34,165 bases of DNA from Clostridium sp. Marseille-P2415 (GTDB lineage Bacteria; Bacillota; Clostridia; Lachnospirales; Lachnospiraceae). Of this stretch, positions 7,435 to 15,243 are shown piece by piece. Location: assembly GCF_900155545.1 (NCBI RefSeq), contig NZ_LT732525.1, forward strand, positions 1,021,330 through 1,055,494, in the 5' to 3' direction. Each line of letters starts with the position of its first letter. Positions within the stretch are counted from its first letter, which is position 1. A program made the position numbers and the translations under genes. The notes beneath the pieces are model-generated. The model was not told where the DNA came from. It did no database searches and saw nothing but the letters and a program-made list of their open reading frames with translations.

Positions 7435-7866
7435 CTACTGAAATACGACCGGAAGCTCCGACATCTCAGTTTTAATGACGATGAAGGGATAAGAGGGCTC
7501 TGTTCCCACATTTTCTCCCTTTTCCGGTCCAATTAATTCTGTATCCAGGACAATCGAATTATCCGTCAGATACAGTTCATTCACAGCGATGCTATAGCCG
7601 CCGCTGGCCTGTTGTCCGTAACCAACCACTATGTAAAGATTCTTATCATCACTGTAGGTCAGCTTAAAGGGCGACTGCTGCTTCTCCGCAATAATCTGCC
7701 TGAGTTCCTGTGGAATGTCCGCATCCGCTACCACGGTATATTCCAGATCCCGTACTTTATCTCCATTATCCCCGTTTACAGTACACCCGCTCAAGGTACG
7801 AACCACGAATACCCACATGGCCAGGCCGAAAAAAATCATCCACTTTCTGCTAAACAGTCTCTTCAT
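7435..7866 (-). CDS. PrcB-family C-terminal domain protein, membrane anchored
   Basis: A 143-residue protein with an N-terminal hydrophobic segment (about residues 9-27, WMIFFGLAMWVFVVRTLSGC). This could be a membrane anchor, or a lipoprotein signal with Cys28, although the box (TLSGC) is imperfect. The C-terminal part has YIVVGYGQQASGGYSIAV followed by a beta strand pair and PYPFIVIK-like ending. This glycine-rich pattern is that of the PrcB_C domain, first named from a protease complex subunit in spirochaetes. Function here is unknown. It is 66 bp downstream of aguB with no clear terminator between, so it may be co-transcribed with the polyamine genes. GGGGAG precedes the ATG. Confidence 0.7.
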   Translation of the reverse strand: MKRLFSRKWMIFFGLAMWVFVVRTLSGCTVNGDNGDKVRDLEYTVVADADIPQELRQIIAEKQQSPFKLTYSDDKNLYIVVGYGQQASGGYSIAVNELYLTDNSIVLDTELIGPEKGENVGTEPSYPFIVIKTEMSELPVVFQ

Positions 7867-7932
7867 TGCACACTCCCCAACTTATTGTTTATTACTATTT
7901 ATATGGGGAATGTGCGGATTTTATGAACAGAT

Positions 7933-8814
7933 TCAGGATCTTCCGGCAATTTCTCCGTACATCTCCGGCCTGCGGTCCCGGAAAAGCCCCCAGTTTCTGC
8001 GTTCAGTCAAAACCTCATCCAAATCAAAGGAAGCGCATATCACGCCTTCTTCTTCCCTGCCCATGGACTTTATAAGGGCCCCGGTACTGTCCGTAATAAA
8101 GGATGAGCCATAAAATTTAAGGGATGAGCTCTGATTCCCGTTCGATTCACTTGGTCTCACTTTTTCCTCCCCCACCCGGTTTGCCGCTGCAACCGGAACG
8201 ATATTGGAAGCAGCATGTCCCTGCATGCAGCGCCTCCAATGCTCCATGCTGTCGCATTCCAGTATGGGTTCGCTTCCGATGGCAGTCGGATACAAAATAA
8301 GCTCTGCCCCTTTTAAAGCAAGGCACCTTGCAGTCTCCGGAAACCACTGGTCCCAGCAGATCCCGATTCCGATTTTTCCATACCGGGTATCAAATACCTG
8401 AAAGCCGGTATCTCCCGGAGTGAAATAAAATTTCTCCTGGTAGTAATGATCATCCGGGATATGGGTTTTCCGGTATATCCCCAGATTTTTCCCGTCTGCG
8501 TCAAGGACTGCAGCCGAATTAAACATGGTATTTCCGGACTGCTCATAAAAGCTGACAGGAATTACCGCATGAAGTTCGGCCGCGATCCGGGCAAAATGCT
8601 TTACCGCATCATTCTCCTCTGCCGGTTTTGCAAACGGATAGTACTCATACCGCCTCTCCTGGCAGAAATACGGACGCTCGAACAGTTCCGGAAGCAGTAT
8701 TACATTTGCCCCTTCCCCTGCTGCCTGCCTTACCAGCCTTTCTGCGTTTGCAATATTCTTATTGATGTCATCGCAGCATTTCATCTGAACCGCTGCCACT
8801 GTTACCTTTCTCAT
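7933..8814 (-). CDS. aguB: N-carbamoylputrescine amidase
   Basis: A 293-residue nitrilase-superfamily enzyme hydrolysing N-carbamoylputrescine to putrescine, CO2 and ammonia. The Glu-Lys-Cys catalytic set is visible: Glu in LLPELFERPYF, Lys in YRKTHIPDDHYY and Cys in IGICWDQWFPE. The segment IPDDHYYQEKFYFTPGDTGF is typical of plant and bacterial AguB. The frame is open to 8958, but ATG 8814 begins the conserved RKVTVAAVQM strand and has AGGAG upstream. The start lies within the end of aguA (47-bp overlap), which suggests translational coupling in the agmatine-to-putrescine step. Confidence 0.94.
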   Translation of the reverse strand: MRKVTVAAVQMKCCDDINKNIANAERLVRQAAGEGANVILLPELFERPYFCQERRYEYYPFAKPAEENDAVKHFARIAAELHAVIPVSFYEQSGNTMFNSAAVLDADGKNLGIYRKTHIPDDHYYQEKFYFTPGDTGFQVFDTRYGKIGIGICWDQWFPETARCLALKGAELILYPTAIGSEPILECDSMEHWRRCMQGHAASNIVPVAAANRVGEEKVRPSESNGNQSSSLKFYGSSFITDSTGALIKSMGREEEGVICASFDLDEVLTERRNWGLFRDRRPEMYGEIAGRS

Positions 8815-9916
8815 GAATTTCTCCTTCCGGTATCTGCCCTGTGATGCAGTGAATGTTGCCGCCCCCAACGATAATATCCCTCGCATATACCGGATATATC
8901 CTTCTCTCCGGGAAACATTCCCCCAATATCCGCACTGCCTCTGCATCATGGACATCACCGAATTGAGGAACGATCACCCCGCCATTAGAAATATAAAAAT
9001 TCACATAGCTGGCTGCCAGACGCTCTCCGGCCTCCCGCTCATCCTCTCCGGGCTCAAAGGAAAATCCGGAAAGCTCCTCCTTTGTGATGCAGACCGGTTT
9101 TTCCGGAATCGGCAGCTTGTGGATCTTAAAATGCCTTCCCCGTGCATCCGTTTCCTTTTCCAGCAGCCTTAAATCCGCCAGAGACATTTCGTACTGAGGG
9201 TCATTTTTATCATCCGTCCAGGCCAATACCACTTCGCCCGGGCGCACAAAGGCGCAGATATTGTCCACATGCTCATCGGTCTCATCCTGATAGATTCCGT
9301 ATTTCAGCCAAATGATCTTAGTGACTCCCAGGTAATTTTTAAGCTGCTCTTCGATCTGGGATTTCGTAAGTAAGGGATTTCTGCCGGCGTTTAAAAGACA
9401 GCTTTCCGTTACCAGAAGGGTACCTTCTCCATCCGAGTGAATCGAACCTCCTTCCAGTACAAAATGCTGCGCGTCATAAACCGGATACCCGAACCGTTCA
9501 CAGAAACGCCCTGCAAGCAGATTGTCCTTCCTCCAGTCCTGATACAGGCCGCAGACCGTACCGCCCCAGGCGTTAAACTGCCAGTCGATTCCCCGGACCT
9601 TACGGTCCTGGTCCACGACAAAGGCAGGCCCCACATCCCTTGCCCATGCGTCATCAGATTCCATTTCCACCACTTCGATCCGTTCCGAAAGCATCTCTCT
9701 GGCATTTCCGGCAACATCCGGCTCTGCCAGCATGATCACTTGCTCACTGTCCGCAATGGCCTCTGCAATTTGGACAAATGCCTTTCTGGCTTCCTTTGCT
9801 CCAAAGGGCCAGGACCCCGGCCGTTTGGGCCAGATCATAATACAGCCCCGGTGAGGCTCAAACTCTCCCGGCATGCGGAAACCGTCTGCAGCCGGCAGAC
9901 TTAATAATCTCTTCAT
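8768..9916 (-). CDS. aguA: Agmatine deiminase
   Basis: A 382-residue member of the peptidyl-arginine-deiminase fold that converts agmatine to N-carbamoylputrescine and ammonia. Recognised segments are FRMPGEFEPHRGCIMIWP near the N-terminus, ARDVGPAFV, FNAWGG, HFVLEGGSIHSDGEGTLLVT, DETDEHVDN, and the C-terminal GGGNIHCIT with the catalytic Cys. Its last 20 residues extend past this motif and overlap aguB. ATG 9916 is preferred over GTG 9961 because AGGAAAAGGA precedes it and homologous sequence begins there. The gap to nspC contains a long hairpin. Confidence 0.95.
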   Translation of the reverse strand: MKRLLSLPAADGFRMPGEFEPHRGCIMIWPKRPGSWPFGAKEARKAFVQIAEAIADSEQVIMLAEPDVAGNAREMLSERIEVVEMESDDAWARDVGPAFVVDQDRKVRGIDWQFNAWGGTVCGLYQDWRKDNLLAGRFCERFGYPVYDAQHFVLEGGSIHSDGEGTLLVTESCLLNAGRNPLLTKSQIEEQLKNYLGVTKIIWLKYGIYQDETDEHVDNICAFVRPGEVVLAWTDDKNDPQYEMSLADLRLLEKETDARGRHFKIHKLPIPEKPVCITKEELSGFSFEPGEDEREAGERLAASYVNFYISNGGVIVPQFGDVHDAEAVRILGECFPERRIYPVYARDIIVGGGNIHCITGQIPEGEIHEKGNSGSGSDEMLR

Positions 9917-9950
9917 ATTACGTTCCTTTTCCTGCTTATCTGTACCGGCA

Positions 9951-9993
9951 TGCTGTCTCACTCACAGTTTGACTAAAAATGAATGAGACAGCA
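9951..9993 (-). other. Intercistronic mRNA hairpin between nspC and aguA
   Basis: Fourteen-base arms (9951-9964 and 9980-9993) surround a 15-nt loop, starting three bases after the nspC stop. As minus-strand RNA all 14 positions pair, one as G-U. The plus-strand version would have a mismatch. No U-tract follows, so it is not a standard terminator. It could stabilise or process the operon mRNA. Confidence 0.6.
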
Positions 9994-9995
9994 CA

Positions 9996-11117
9996 CTAGG
10001 ACAGCCTGTTCTTAAAATCTTCATAGCTAAACTCTTTTATCACACGGCAGTTTCCTTCTTTATCCATAATGGCAATGGAAGGAAGAGGCATACCGTTAAA
10101 GGTATTGTTCTTTACCATGGAGTAAATGGCCATATCCATGAAATACAGCTTATCCCCAGGCTTTATTTCCCTGTCAAAGGAATAGTCGCCTATCACATCT
10201 CCAGCCAGACAGGTACAGGATGACAGCCGGTAGGTAAAAGGCTTTTCGCCCGGTTCTCCGCTGTCCTTTAACGGCGGCCGGTAAGGCATTTCCAGCACAT
10301 CGGGCATATGGCAGGCGGCAGAAGCATCAAGGATCAGGGTCTTAATCCCGTTTTCTACCACATCCATCACCTCTGTCACCAGATAACCGGCATTAAGAGC
10401 AACCGCTTCCCCAGGTTCCAGGTAAATATGAAGGCCATATTTTTCCTGCATCCTCTTAATGCAGGATTCCAACAGCCCGATGTCATAATCCTCTCTGGTG
10501 ATATGATGTCCACCGCCCATGTTTAACCAGGATAGCCCGGATAAGTATTTGCCGAACTTCCCTTCTACCGCCTCCAGCGTGGTTTTTAAATCATCCGCAT
10601 TCTGCTCGCATAAGGTATGGAAATGAATGCCGGAAAGATAAGGCAGCCATTCTTCCTTAAAATTAGCAATGGTCACGCCCAGCCTGGACCCCGGTGCACA
10701 GGGATCATAGATCCCATGGCCTTCCTGGGTGGAACACTCCGGATTGATCCGGATGCCGGCACTGATTCCCTGCAGGCAGTCTTTGTACCGCTCCAGCTGG
10801 GAAAAGGAGTTAAACACAATGTGATCGCAGATCTGAACCAGCTCATGAATGTCCTCCTCTTTATAAGCAGGAGCGAAGACGTGGTTTTCAAGCCCCATCT
10901 CCTCCCTGCCCAGTCTGGCTTCATAAAGGCCGCTGGCCGTGGTCCCATCAATATATCTGCCGATGAGCGGGTATTCCGCAAAGCAGGAAAACGCCTTCTG
11001 GGCCAGCAGAATGCTGCACCCGGTGTTTTCCCTGACCCGCTTTAAAATTTTTAAATTCTCTTCCAGCCTGTTCTCATCTATCACGTAACAGGGCGTCTTT
11101 AAGTCCCGGATCCTCAT
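9996..11117 (-). CDS. nspC: Carboxynorspermidine/carboxyspermidine decarboxylase
   Basis: A 373-residue PLP-dependent alanine-racemase-fold decarboxylase. It removes CO2 from carboxyspermidine (or carboxynorspermidine) to release spermidine (or norspermidine). The N-terminal TPCYVIDENRLEENL and ILLAQKAFSCF, with the PLP-binding Lys, are typical. GIRINPECSTQEGHGIYDP, NMGGGHHITREDYD and LEPGEAVALNAGYLV follow in the usual order. The Cys/Asp active-site pair near the C-terminus fits the SSCTCLAGDVIGDY segment. Nine bases separate it from the dehydrogenase gene, and AGGATGAGGG precedes the ATG. Confidence 0.94.
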   Translation of the reverse strand: MRIRDLKTPCYVIDENRLEENLKILKRVRENTGCSILLAQKAFSCFAEYPLIGRYIDGTTASGLYEARLGREEMGLENHVFAPAYKEEDIHELVQICDHIVFNSFSQLERYKDCLQGISAGIRINPECSTQEGHGIYDPCAPGSRLGVTIANFKEEWLPYLSGIHFHTLCEQNADDLKTTLEAVEGKFGKYLSGLSWLNMGGGHHITREDYDIGLLESCIKRMQEKYGLHIYLEPGEAVALNAGYLVTEVMDVVENGIKTLILDASAACHMPDVLEMPYRPPLKDSGEPGEKPFTYRLSSCTCLAGDVIGDYSFDREIKPGDKLYFMDMAIYSMVKNNTFNGMPLPSIAIMDKEGNCRVIKEFSYEDFKNRLS

Positions 11118-11126
11118 GCCCTCATC

Positions 11127-12395
11127 CTATCTCCAGACCGTTACCGTTTCCGGATCCTCACATACGACCCATGGAAGTCCCCATTTGTTTAAGGCTTCCA
11201 TATACGGATCAGGATCAAATTCCTCAAGGTTGAATACGCCCGGCTTCTTCCACTGCCCGGTTACCACCATCATGGCGCCGATCATGGCCGGAACGCCGGT
11301 GGTATAAGAAATAGCCTGGGATTCCACCTCCTTATAGCATTCCTGATGGTCACATACGTTGTAAATGTAAATGGTCTTTTCCTTTTCATCCTTTACTCCC
11401 GTAAAAATACATCCGATATTGGTCTTTCCCACGGTCCTTGGACCAAGAGAAGCCGGATCCGGGAGCAGAGCCTTTAAAAACTGGATCGGAACGATTTCCT
11501 GTCCGTTAAACTCTATGGGAGAGGTGGAAAGCATGCCTACGTTTTCCAGACACTTCATGTGAGTTAAATAGCTCTGCCCAAAGGTCATGAAGAAACGGAT
11601 CCTCTTTATGCCGGGGATATTTTTAGCCAGAGATTCGATTTCCTCATGATGAAGAAGATACATGTCCTTTTCCCCGACCTCAGGGAAATTGTATCTGGAC
11701 TTTATCTCCATGGGCTCTGTCTCGACCCAGTGGCCGTCTTCCCAATAGGAACCGTTTGCAGATACTTCCCTTAAGTTGATTTCCGGGTTAAAGTTGGTTG
11801 CAAAAGGATAACCGTGATCGCCTCCGTTGCAGTCTAATATATCAATGGTATGGATCTCATCAAAATAATGCTTTAAGGCATAGGCAGAAAATACACTGGT
11901 GACCCCGGGATCAAATCCGGTTCCAAGGAGTGCCGTAATGTTTGCCTTTTCAAAGCGCTCTTTATAATCCCACTGCCAGGAATAATCGAAATACGCGGTA
12001 AATCCCAGCTCTTTACAGCGCTTTTCATAGATCGCCCTCCACTCAGGATCATCGGTATTCTCAGGCTCGAAATTGGCCGTATCAATGTAATCCACGCCCG
12101 TTGCCAGACATGCATCCATGATGGTCAGGTCCTGATAGGGAAGCGCCACATTTAAAACCGCATCCGGCTTATAATCCTTTATGAGGGCAATTACCTCCTC
12201 CACATGATCCGCATCCACTTTTGCAGTCTCTATTCTTGTTTCCGTCGTTCCGGCAAGCTTGTCTTTTAATGCATCACATTTTTCTTTGGTCCTGCTCGCA
12301 ATACAGAGGTCTGTAAACACCCCGCTGTTCTGGCAGCACTTGCGGATTGCCACAGAGGCAACACCGCCACATCCGATAATCAATAATCTGCTCAT
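11127..12395 (-). CDS. Carboxynorspermidine/carboxyspermidine dehydrogenase (saccharopine dehydrogenase family)
   Basis: A 422-residue oxidoreductase with an N-terminal Rossmann motif (LLIIGCGGVASVAIRKC). It condenses aspartate beta-semialdehyde with putrescine (or diaminopropane) and reduces the Schiff base with NADPH. The conserved blocks ALPYQDLTIMDACLATGVDYIDTANFE, GTGFDPGVTSVFSAYA and DCNGGDHGYPFATNFNPEIN occur in order; these identify the CANSDH branch rather than lysine-pathway saccharopine dehydrogenase. nspC directly downstream supports this. The start ATG overlaps the speE stop as ATGA. Which diamine is used cannot be read directly, but aguA and aguB upstream in the pathway imply putrescine. 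Confidence 0.9.
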   Translation of the reverse strand: MSRLLIIGCGGVASVAIRKCCQNSGVFTDLCIASRTKEKCDALKDKLAGTTETRIETAKVDADHVEEVIALIKDYKPDAVLNVALPYQDLTIMDACLATGVDYIDTANFEPENTDDPEWRAIYEKRCKELGFTAYFDYSWQWDYKERFEKANITALLGTGFDPGVTSVFSAYALKHYFDEIHTIDILDCNGGDHGYPFATNFNPEINLREVSANGSYWEDGHWVETEPMEIKSRYNFPEVGEKDMYLLHHEEIESLAKNIPGIKRIRFFMTFGQSYLTHMKCLENVGMLSTSPIEFNGQEIVPIQFLKALLPDPASLGPRTVGKTNIGCIFTGVKDEKEKTIYIYNVCDHQECYKEVESQAISYTTGVPAMIGAMMVVTGQWKKPGVFNLEEFDPDPYMEALNKWGLPWVVCEDPETVTVWR

Positions 12396-13249
12396 TCCTT
12401 TTCCTCCTCTTCGAGTAAATCTTCCACATATTTGGGCAGCATAAAAGCGCCCGTGTGAAGATTGGTTGTATAATACCAGGTTTCTATTTTCAGTTTGTTC
12501 CAGTTTTCGGGTTTAAAATCATTAATGGGGTGGTATTTTTTTGACGCAAATCCAAACAGCCAGTACCCGGATGGGCAGGTGGGGATATGTGCCTGATAAA
12601 CCCGGCTTATGGGGAAGGAACGGTACACCTTCCTGTGCATGCTCCTGCAGGCCATCTCATCCTCATCGTAAAACGGGCTTCCATGCTGATAAACCATGAT
12701 GCCGTCGCTTCGGAGCGCCTTATAGCAGCTTCCGTAAAATTCCTTGGTGAACAGCCCTTCCGTATGGCCGAAGGGATCCGTGGAATCATTGATGATCAAA
12801 TCATACTCTTCTTTTTTGTTCCTCAGATAACGAAGTCCGTCATCGTAATAAACACGGACTCTGGGGTCGTCAAGGCCGCATGCCACTTCCGGGAATATAT
12901 CCCGGCAGACCTCTACAAACAGCTTATCCGTTTCCACCACATCTATGGATTCGATGGAGGGATACTGCAAAAGTTCCTTGGCTACCCCTCCGTCGCCTCC
13001 GCCGATGATCAGCACGTTCTTTACATTGGGGTGGACCGCCATCGGCACATGGGTCACCATTTCATCATAAATAAATTCATCCTTTTCAGAAAAAACGATA
13101 TCTCCATCCAGGGCTACGAACTTCCCGAACTCCTGGGATTCGAACACGTCGATTCTCTGATACTCACTTTCACCGGAAAAAAGCTGCTTATCAATCCGCA
13201 CCGAAAGCTTCACATTGGAAGTATGCAATTCCGAAAACCATATTTCCAT
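12392..13249 (-). CDS. speE: Spermidine synthase-family aminopropyltransferase
   Basis: A 285-residue aminopropyltransferase. It starts MEIWFSELHTSNVKLSVR, matching the beginning of Bacillus SpeE. The SAM-fold glycine loop is VLIIGGGDGGVAKELL, followed by the acidic VVETDKLF and DDPRVRVYYDDGLRYL with the catalytic Asp region. NDSTDPFGHTEGLFTKEFY completes the active site. It normally transfers aminopropyl from decarboxylated SAM to putrescine. An in-frame ATG at 13261 has only three bases between GGAG and the start; ATG 13249 has GGAGG at good distance and is preferred. No SpeD (SAM decarboxylase) gene is in the window, so the donor must come from elsewhere or the role differs. Confidence 0.92.
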   Translation of the reverse strand: MEIWFSELHTSNVKLSVRIDKQLFSGESEYQRIDVFESQEFGKFVALDGDIVFSEKDEFIYDEMVTHVPMAVHPNVKNVLIIGGGDGGVAKELLQYPSIESIDVVETDKLFVEVCRDIFPEVACGLDDPRVRVYYDDGLRYLRNKKEEYDLIINDSTDPFGHTEGLFTKEFYGSCYKALRSDGIMVYQHGSPFYDEDEMACRSMHRKVYRSFPISRVYQAHIPTCPSGYWLFGFASKKYHPINDFKPENWNKLKIETWYYTTNLHTGAFMLPKYVEDLLEEEEKE

Positions 13250-13280
13250 CTCTTCCTCCATCTCTCCTTTCCTGCGGGAA

Positions 13281-14732
13281 TCATTTCTTTAAAACCATCA
13301 GATGTTCCACTGCCGGGTCCTCGGTTCCCTGCATGGAACAGCCCTTTTCCCTGGCATAAATGATGTATTCCACAATTTCCTCCGTGATCATTTCCCCCGG
13401 TGCCAGTATTGGGATACCCGGGGGATAACACATTACAAATTCACCGCTTATTTCTCCCGCGGATTCCCGAACCGGAAGGGATACCTTCTGGGAATAAAAC
13501 GCCTTCTGAGGAGATATCACCACTTTAGGCGCTATGTATTCCCCTGAAAGCATACCTGCCCGGTCTTTTTTATAAAGGCGTTCAATATCCGCCAGTGCCC
13601 CCACCAGCCGTTCAATGTCCTGGATCCGGTCACCAATGGAAATATAGGCCAGAATGTTGCAGATATCTCCGAATTCAATCTGAATGTCATATTCATCCCG
13701 GAGGAGGTCGTAAACCTCGATTCCCGCAAGGCCATTTCCCAGGGTATAAACGGAAAGCTTTGTCACATCATAGTCAAAGATACTGGTTCCATTGATGAGA
13801 TCCCTCCCATATGCATAGTATCCGACCATGGAATTGATTTCCCCCCTGGCATATTCTGCCATTTCCACCACTTTGGCAAAGGATTCTTCTCCCCGCAGAG
13901 CCAGATTCCTTCTGGAGATATCAAGACTGGAAAGAAGGAGATACGATGCACTGGTTGTCTGGGTTAAGTTTATGATCTGACGCACATAATCCCCATTCAC
14001 TCCCTTATTTAAGAGGAGAAGCGAGCTTTGGGTCAGGCTGCCGCCTGACTTGTGCATGGAAACAGCCGCCATGTCTGCTCCGGCTTCCATTGCGGAGACC
14101 GGAAGGCCTTTTCCAAAATAAAGATGGGTCCCATGAGCCTCATCAGCCAGTACCTTCATCCCATGGGCATGGGCCAGCCGGACGATGGACTTTATATCGG
14201 AACAAATGCCGTAATAGGTTGGATTATTAACAAATACCGCCACTGCATCCGGATTTTCCCGGATCGCTTTTTCCACCTGGCTGATCTCCATACCCAGGGA
14301 AATGCCCAGCATGCTGTTCACTTCCGGGTTTACATAAACTGGGACCGCACCGCATAAGACCAGCGCATTGATGGCACTCTTATGCACATTTCTGGGAAGT
14401 ATGATCTTATCTCCCGCCTTGCAGACGGACAGGATCATGCTCTGTACCGCTGATGTGGTTCCGCCTACCATCAAAAAGGCATCTGCCGCACCAAAAGCCT
14501 CGGCTGCCAGCCGCTCCGCATCCCGGATGACCGAAACCGGATGGCATAAATTATCAAGAGGCTTCATGGAATTCACATCAAGGCCAACGCACTTTTCTCC
14601 CAAAAGCTGGGCCAGTTCCGGATTTCCCCTCCCCCTTTTATGGCCAGGCACATCAAAGGGTACCACCCGCTTTTTTCGAAACGTTTCAAGGGCTTCGTAA
14701 ATCGGTGCCCTCATCTGATCTTCTTTATTCAT
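13281..14732 (-). CDS. speA: Orn/Lys/Arg decarboxylase, probably biosynthetic arginine decarboxylase
   Basis: A 483-residue fold-type I PLP decarboxylase of the Firmicutes SpeA/YaaO/Cad group. The N-terminus has FDVPGHKRGRG, then MVGGTTSAVQSMILSV, the DEAHGTHLYF strand and the PLP Lys in SMHKSGGSLTQSS. The C-terminal domain ends with YPPGIPILAPGE, a family hallmark. Substrate specificity among Arg, Lys and Orn is not readable from sequence, but agmatine deiminase and carbamoylputrescine amidase in the same operon make arginine to agmatine the best call. It is the first gene of the operon and follows a structured RNA and terminator. Ribosome binding site AGGAAAGG is about 11 nt from ATG 14732. 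Confidence 0.9.
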   Translation of the reverse strand: MNKEDQMRAPIYEALETFRKKRVVPFDVPGHKRGRGNPELAQLLGEKCVGLDVNSMKPLDNLCHPVSVIRDAERLAAEAFGAADAFLMVGGTTSAVQSMILSVCKAGDKIILPRNVHKSAINALVLCGAVPVYVNPEVNSMLGISLGMEISQVEKAIRENPDAVAVFVNNPTYYGICSDIKSIVRLAHAHGMKVLADEAHGTHLYFGKGLPVSAMEAGADMAAVSMHKSGGSLTQSSLLLLNKGVNGDYVRQIINLTQTTSASYLLLSSLDISRRNLALRGEESFAKVVEMAEYARGEINSMVGYYAYGRDLINGTSIFDYDVTKLSVYTLGNGLAGIEVYDLLRDEYDIQIEFGDICNILAYISIGDRIQDIERLVGALADIERLYKKDRAGMLSGEYIAPKVVISPQKAFYSQKVSLPVRESAGEISGEFVMCYPPGIPILAPGEMITEEIVEYIIYAREKGCSMQGTEDPAVEHLMVLKK

Positions 14733-14776
14733 ATGGCATTCTACCTTTCCTTATCATGGGGTTGCTGCCCGCGTAA

Positions 14777-14807
14777 ATCAAAAAGACAGGTGATCGTACA
14801 TCACCTG
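14777..14807 (-). terminator. Intrinsic terminator between the structured RNA and speA
   Basis: The perfect 8-bp arms CAGGTGAT/ATCACCTG (14800-14807 and 14787-14794) with a 5-nt loop are followed by TCTTTTTGATT on the minus strand. It ends the structured RNA, or acts as an attenuator for speA, whose start is only about 45 bp further on. Confidence 0.8.
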
Positions 14808-14864
14808 CCTGCAATTTCATGAATATTATTTCCGGTAAGGGCATTCTGCCCGCCTTTCATTCAT

Positions 14865-15092
14865 GACAATTATCGTTTTCGAGTCTACATAGCAAATATG
14901 TTGTCCCTGCTATTATTGATCGTTTCACAAGATGATGTGCAATCGCACTGATTATAAAGTAATCAACTTATAAAATTTGAGCTTCTAACTCAATCAATAA
15001 TGTGGTTTCCCACGCTCGGCAGCTGACCCGCCTGTCCGTCTGGGCTTAACTTCTTACGAAGTGGTCAATATTTGCATGAAAACGACAATGTC
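14865..15092 (-). ncRNA. Large structured RNA upstream of the polyamine operon (class uncertain, raiA-like possible)
   Basis: Three nested long-range stems are seen on the minus strand. TCGTTTTC/GAAAACGA (with GACA/TGTC outside it) pairs 15078-15092 with 14865-14880. GCAAATAT/ATATTTGC pairs 15068-15075 with 14892-14899. TTATTGAT/ATCAATAA pairs 14993-15000 with 14913-14920. Between them lie ACTTC-GTAA-GAAGT, GGCGG-5 nt-CTGCC, GTGG-GAAA-CCAC, TTGAG-7 nt-CTCAA, TGATTA-5 nt-TAATCA and GTGC-GATT-GCAC; two have GNRA tetraloops. A promoter precedes it and a terminator follows. No reading frame fits. Size and complexity are like those of raiA-class RNAs of Clostridia, but I cannot confirm this by eye. 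Confidence 0.7.
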
Positions 15093-15109
15093 TCTTCATA
15101 CTGGGGTAA

Positions 15110-15139
15110 AGAATAACATATTTTGTAGATTCATGTCAA
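15110..15139 (-). promoter_or_regulatory. Sigma-A promoter of the structured RNA
   Basis: On the minus strand, a perfect TTGACA (15134-15139) and TATTCT (15110-15115) are separated by 18 bp. The predicted start near 15103 is about 10 nt before the outer stem of the structured RNA. Confidence 0.65.
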
Positions 15140-15174
15140 CTGGTTTTTTGTAAAAAAATAATTTTTAATAAATG

Positions 15175-15226
15175 GGAACAGCCGCGGCCTGAGAACGTCT
15201 ACCATTTCCCAAACAGCGGCTGTTCC
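15175..15226 (-). terminator. Intrinsic terminator of spoIIID
   Basis: Eleven-base perfect arms, GGAACAGCCGC (15175-15185) and GCGGCTGTTCC (15216-15226), are followed on the minus strand by an AT-rich run with seven T residues. The loop is long (30 nt). It lies 18 bp past the spoIIID stop and shields the next promoter. Confidence 0.75.
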
Positions 15227-15243
15227 TCCACTCATTTGTTTTA

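Noticed and set aside
12587-13363. 258-residue plus-strand reading frame
   Set aside because: It is antisense to speE, which matches its family along its length; the plus-strand product has no recognisable motif or start signal.
14865-15092. 6S RNA (ssrS) as identity of the structured RNA
   Set aside because: 6S RNA has a long irregular hairpin with one short-stranded central bubble. Here the 5' side between the nested stems holds about 70 nt with several hairpins, so the architecture does not fit.
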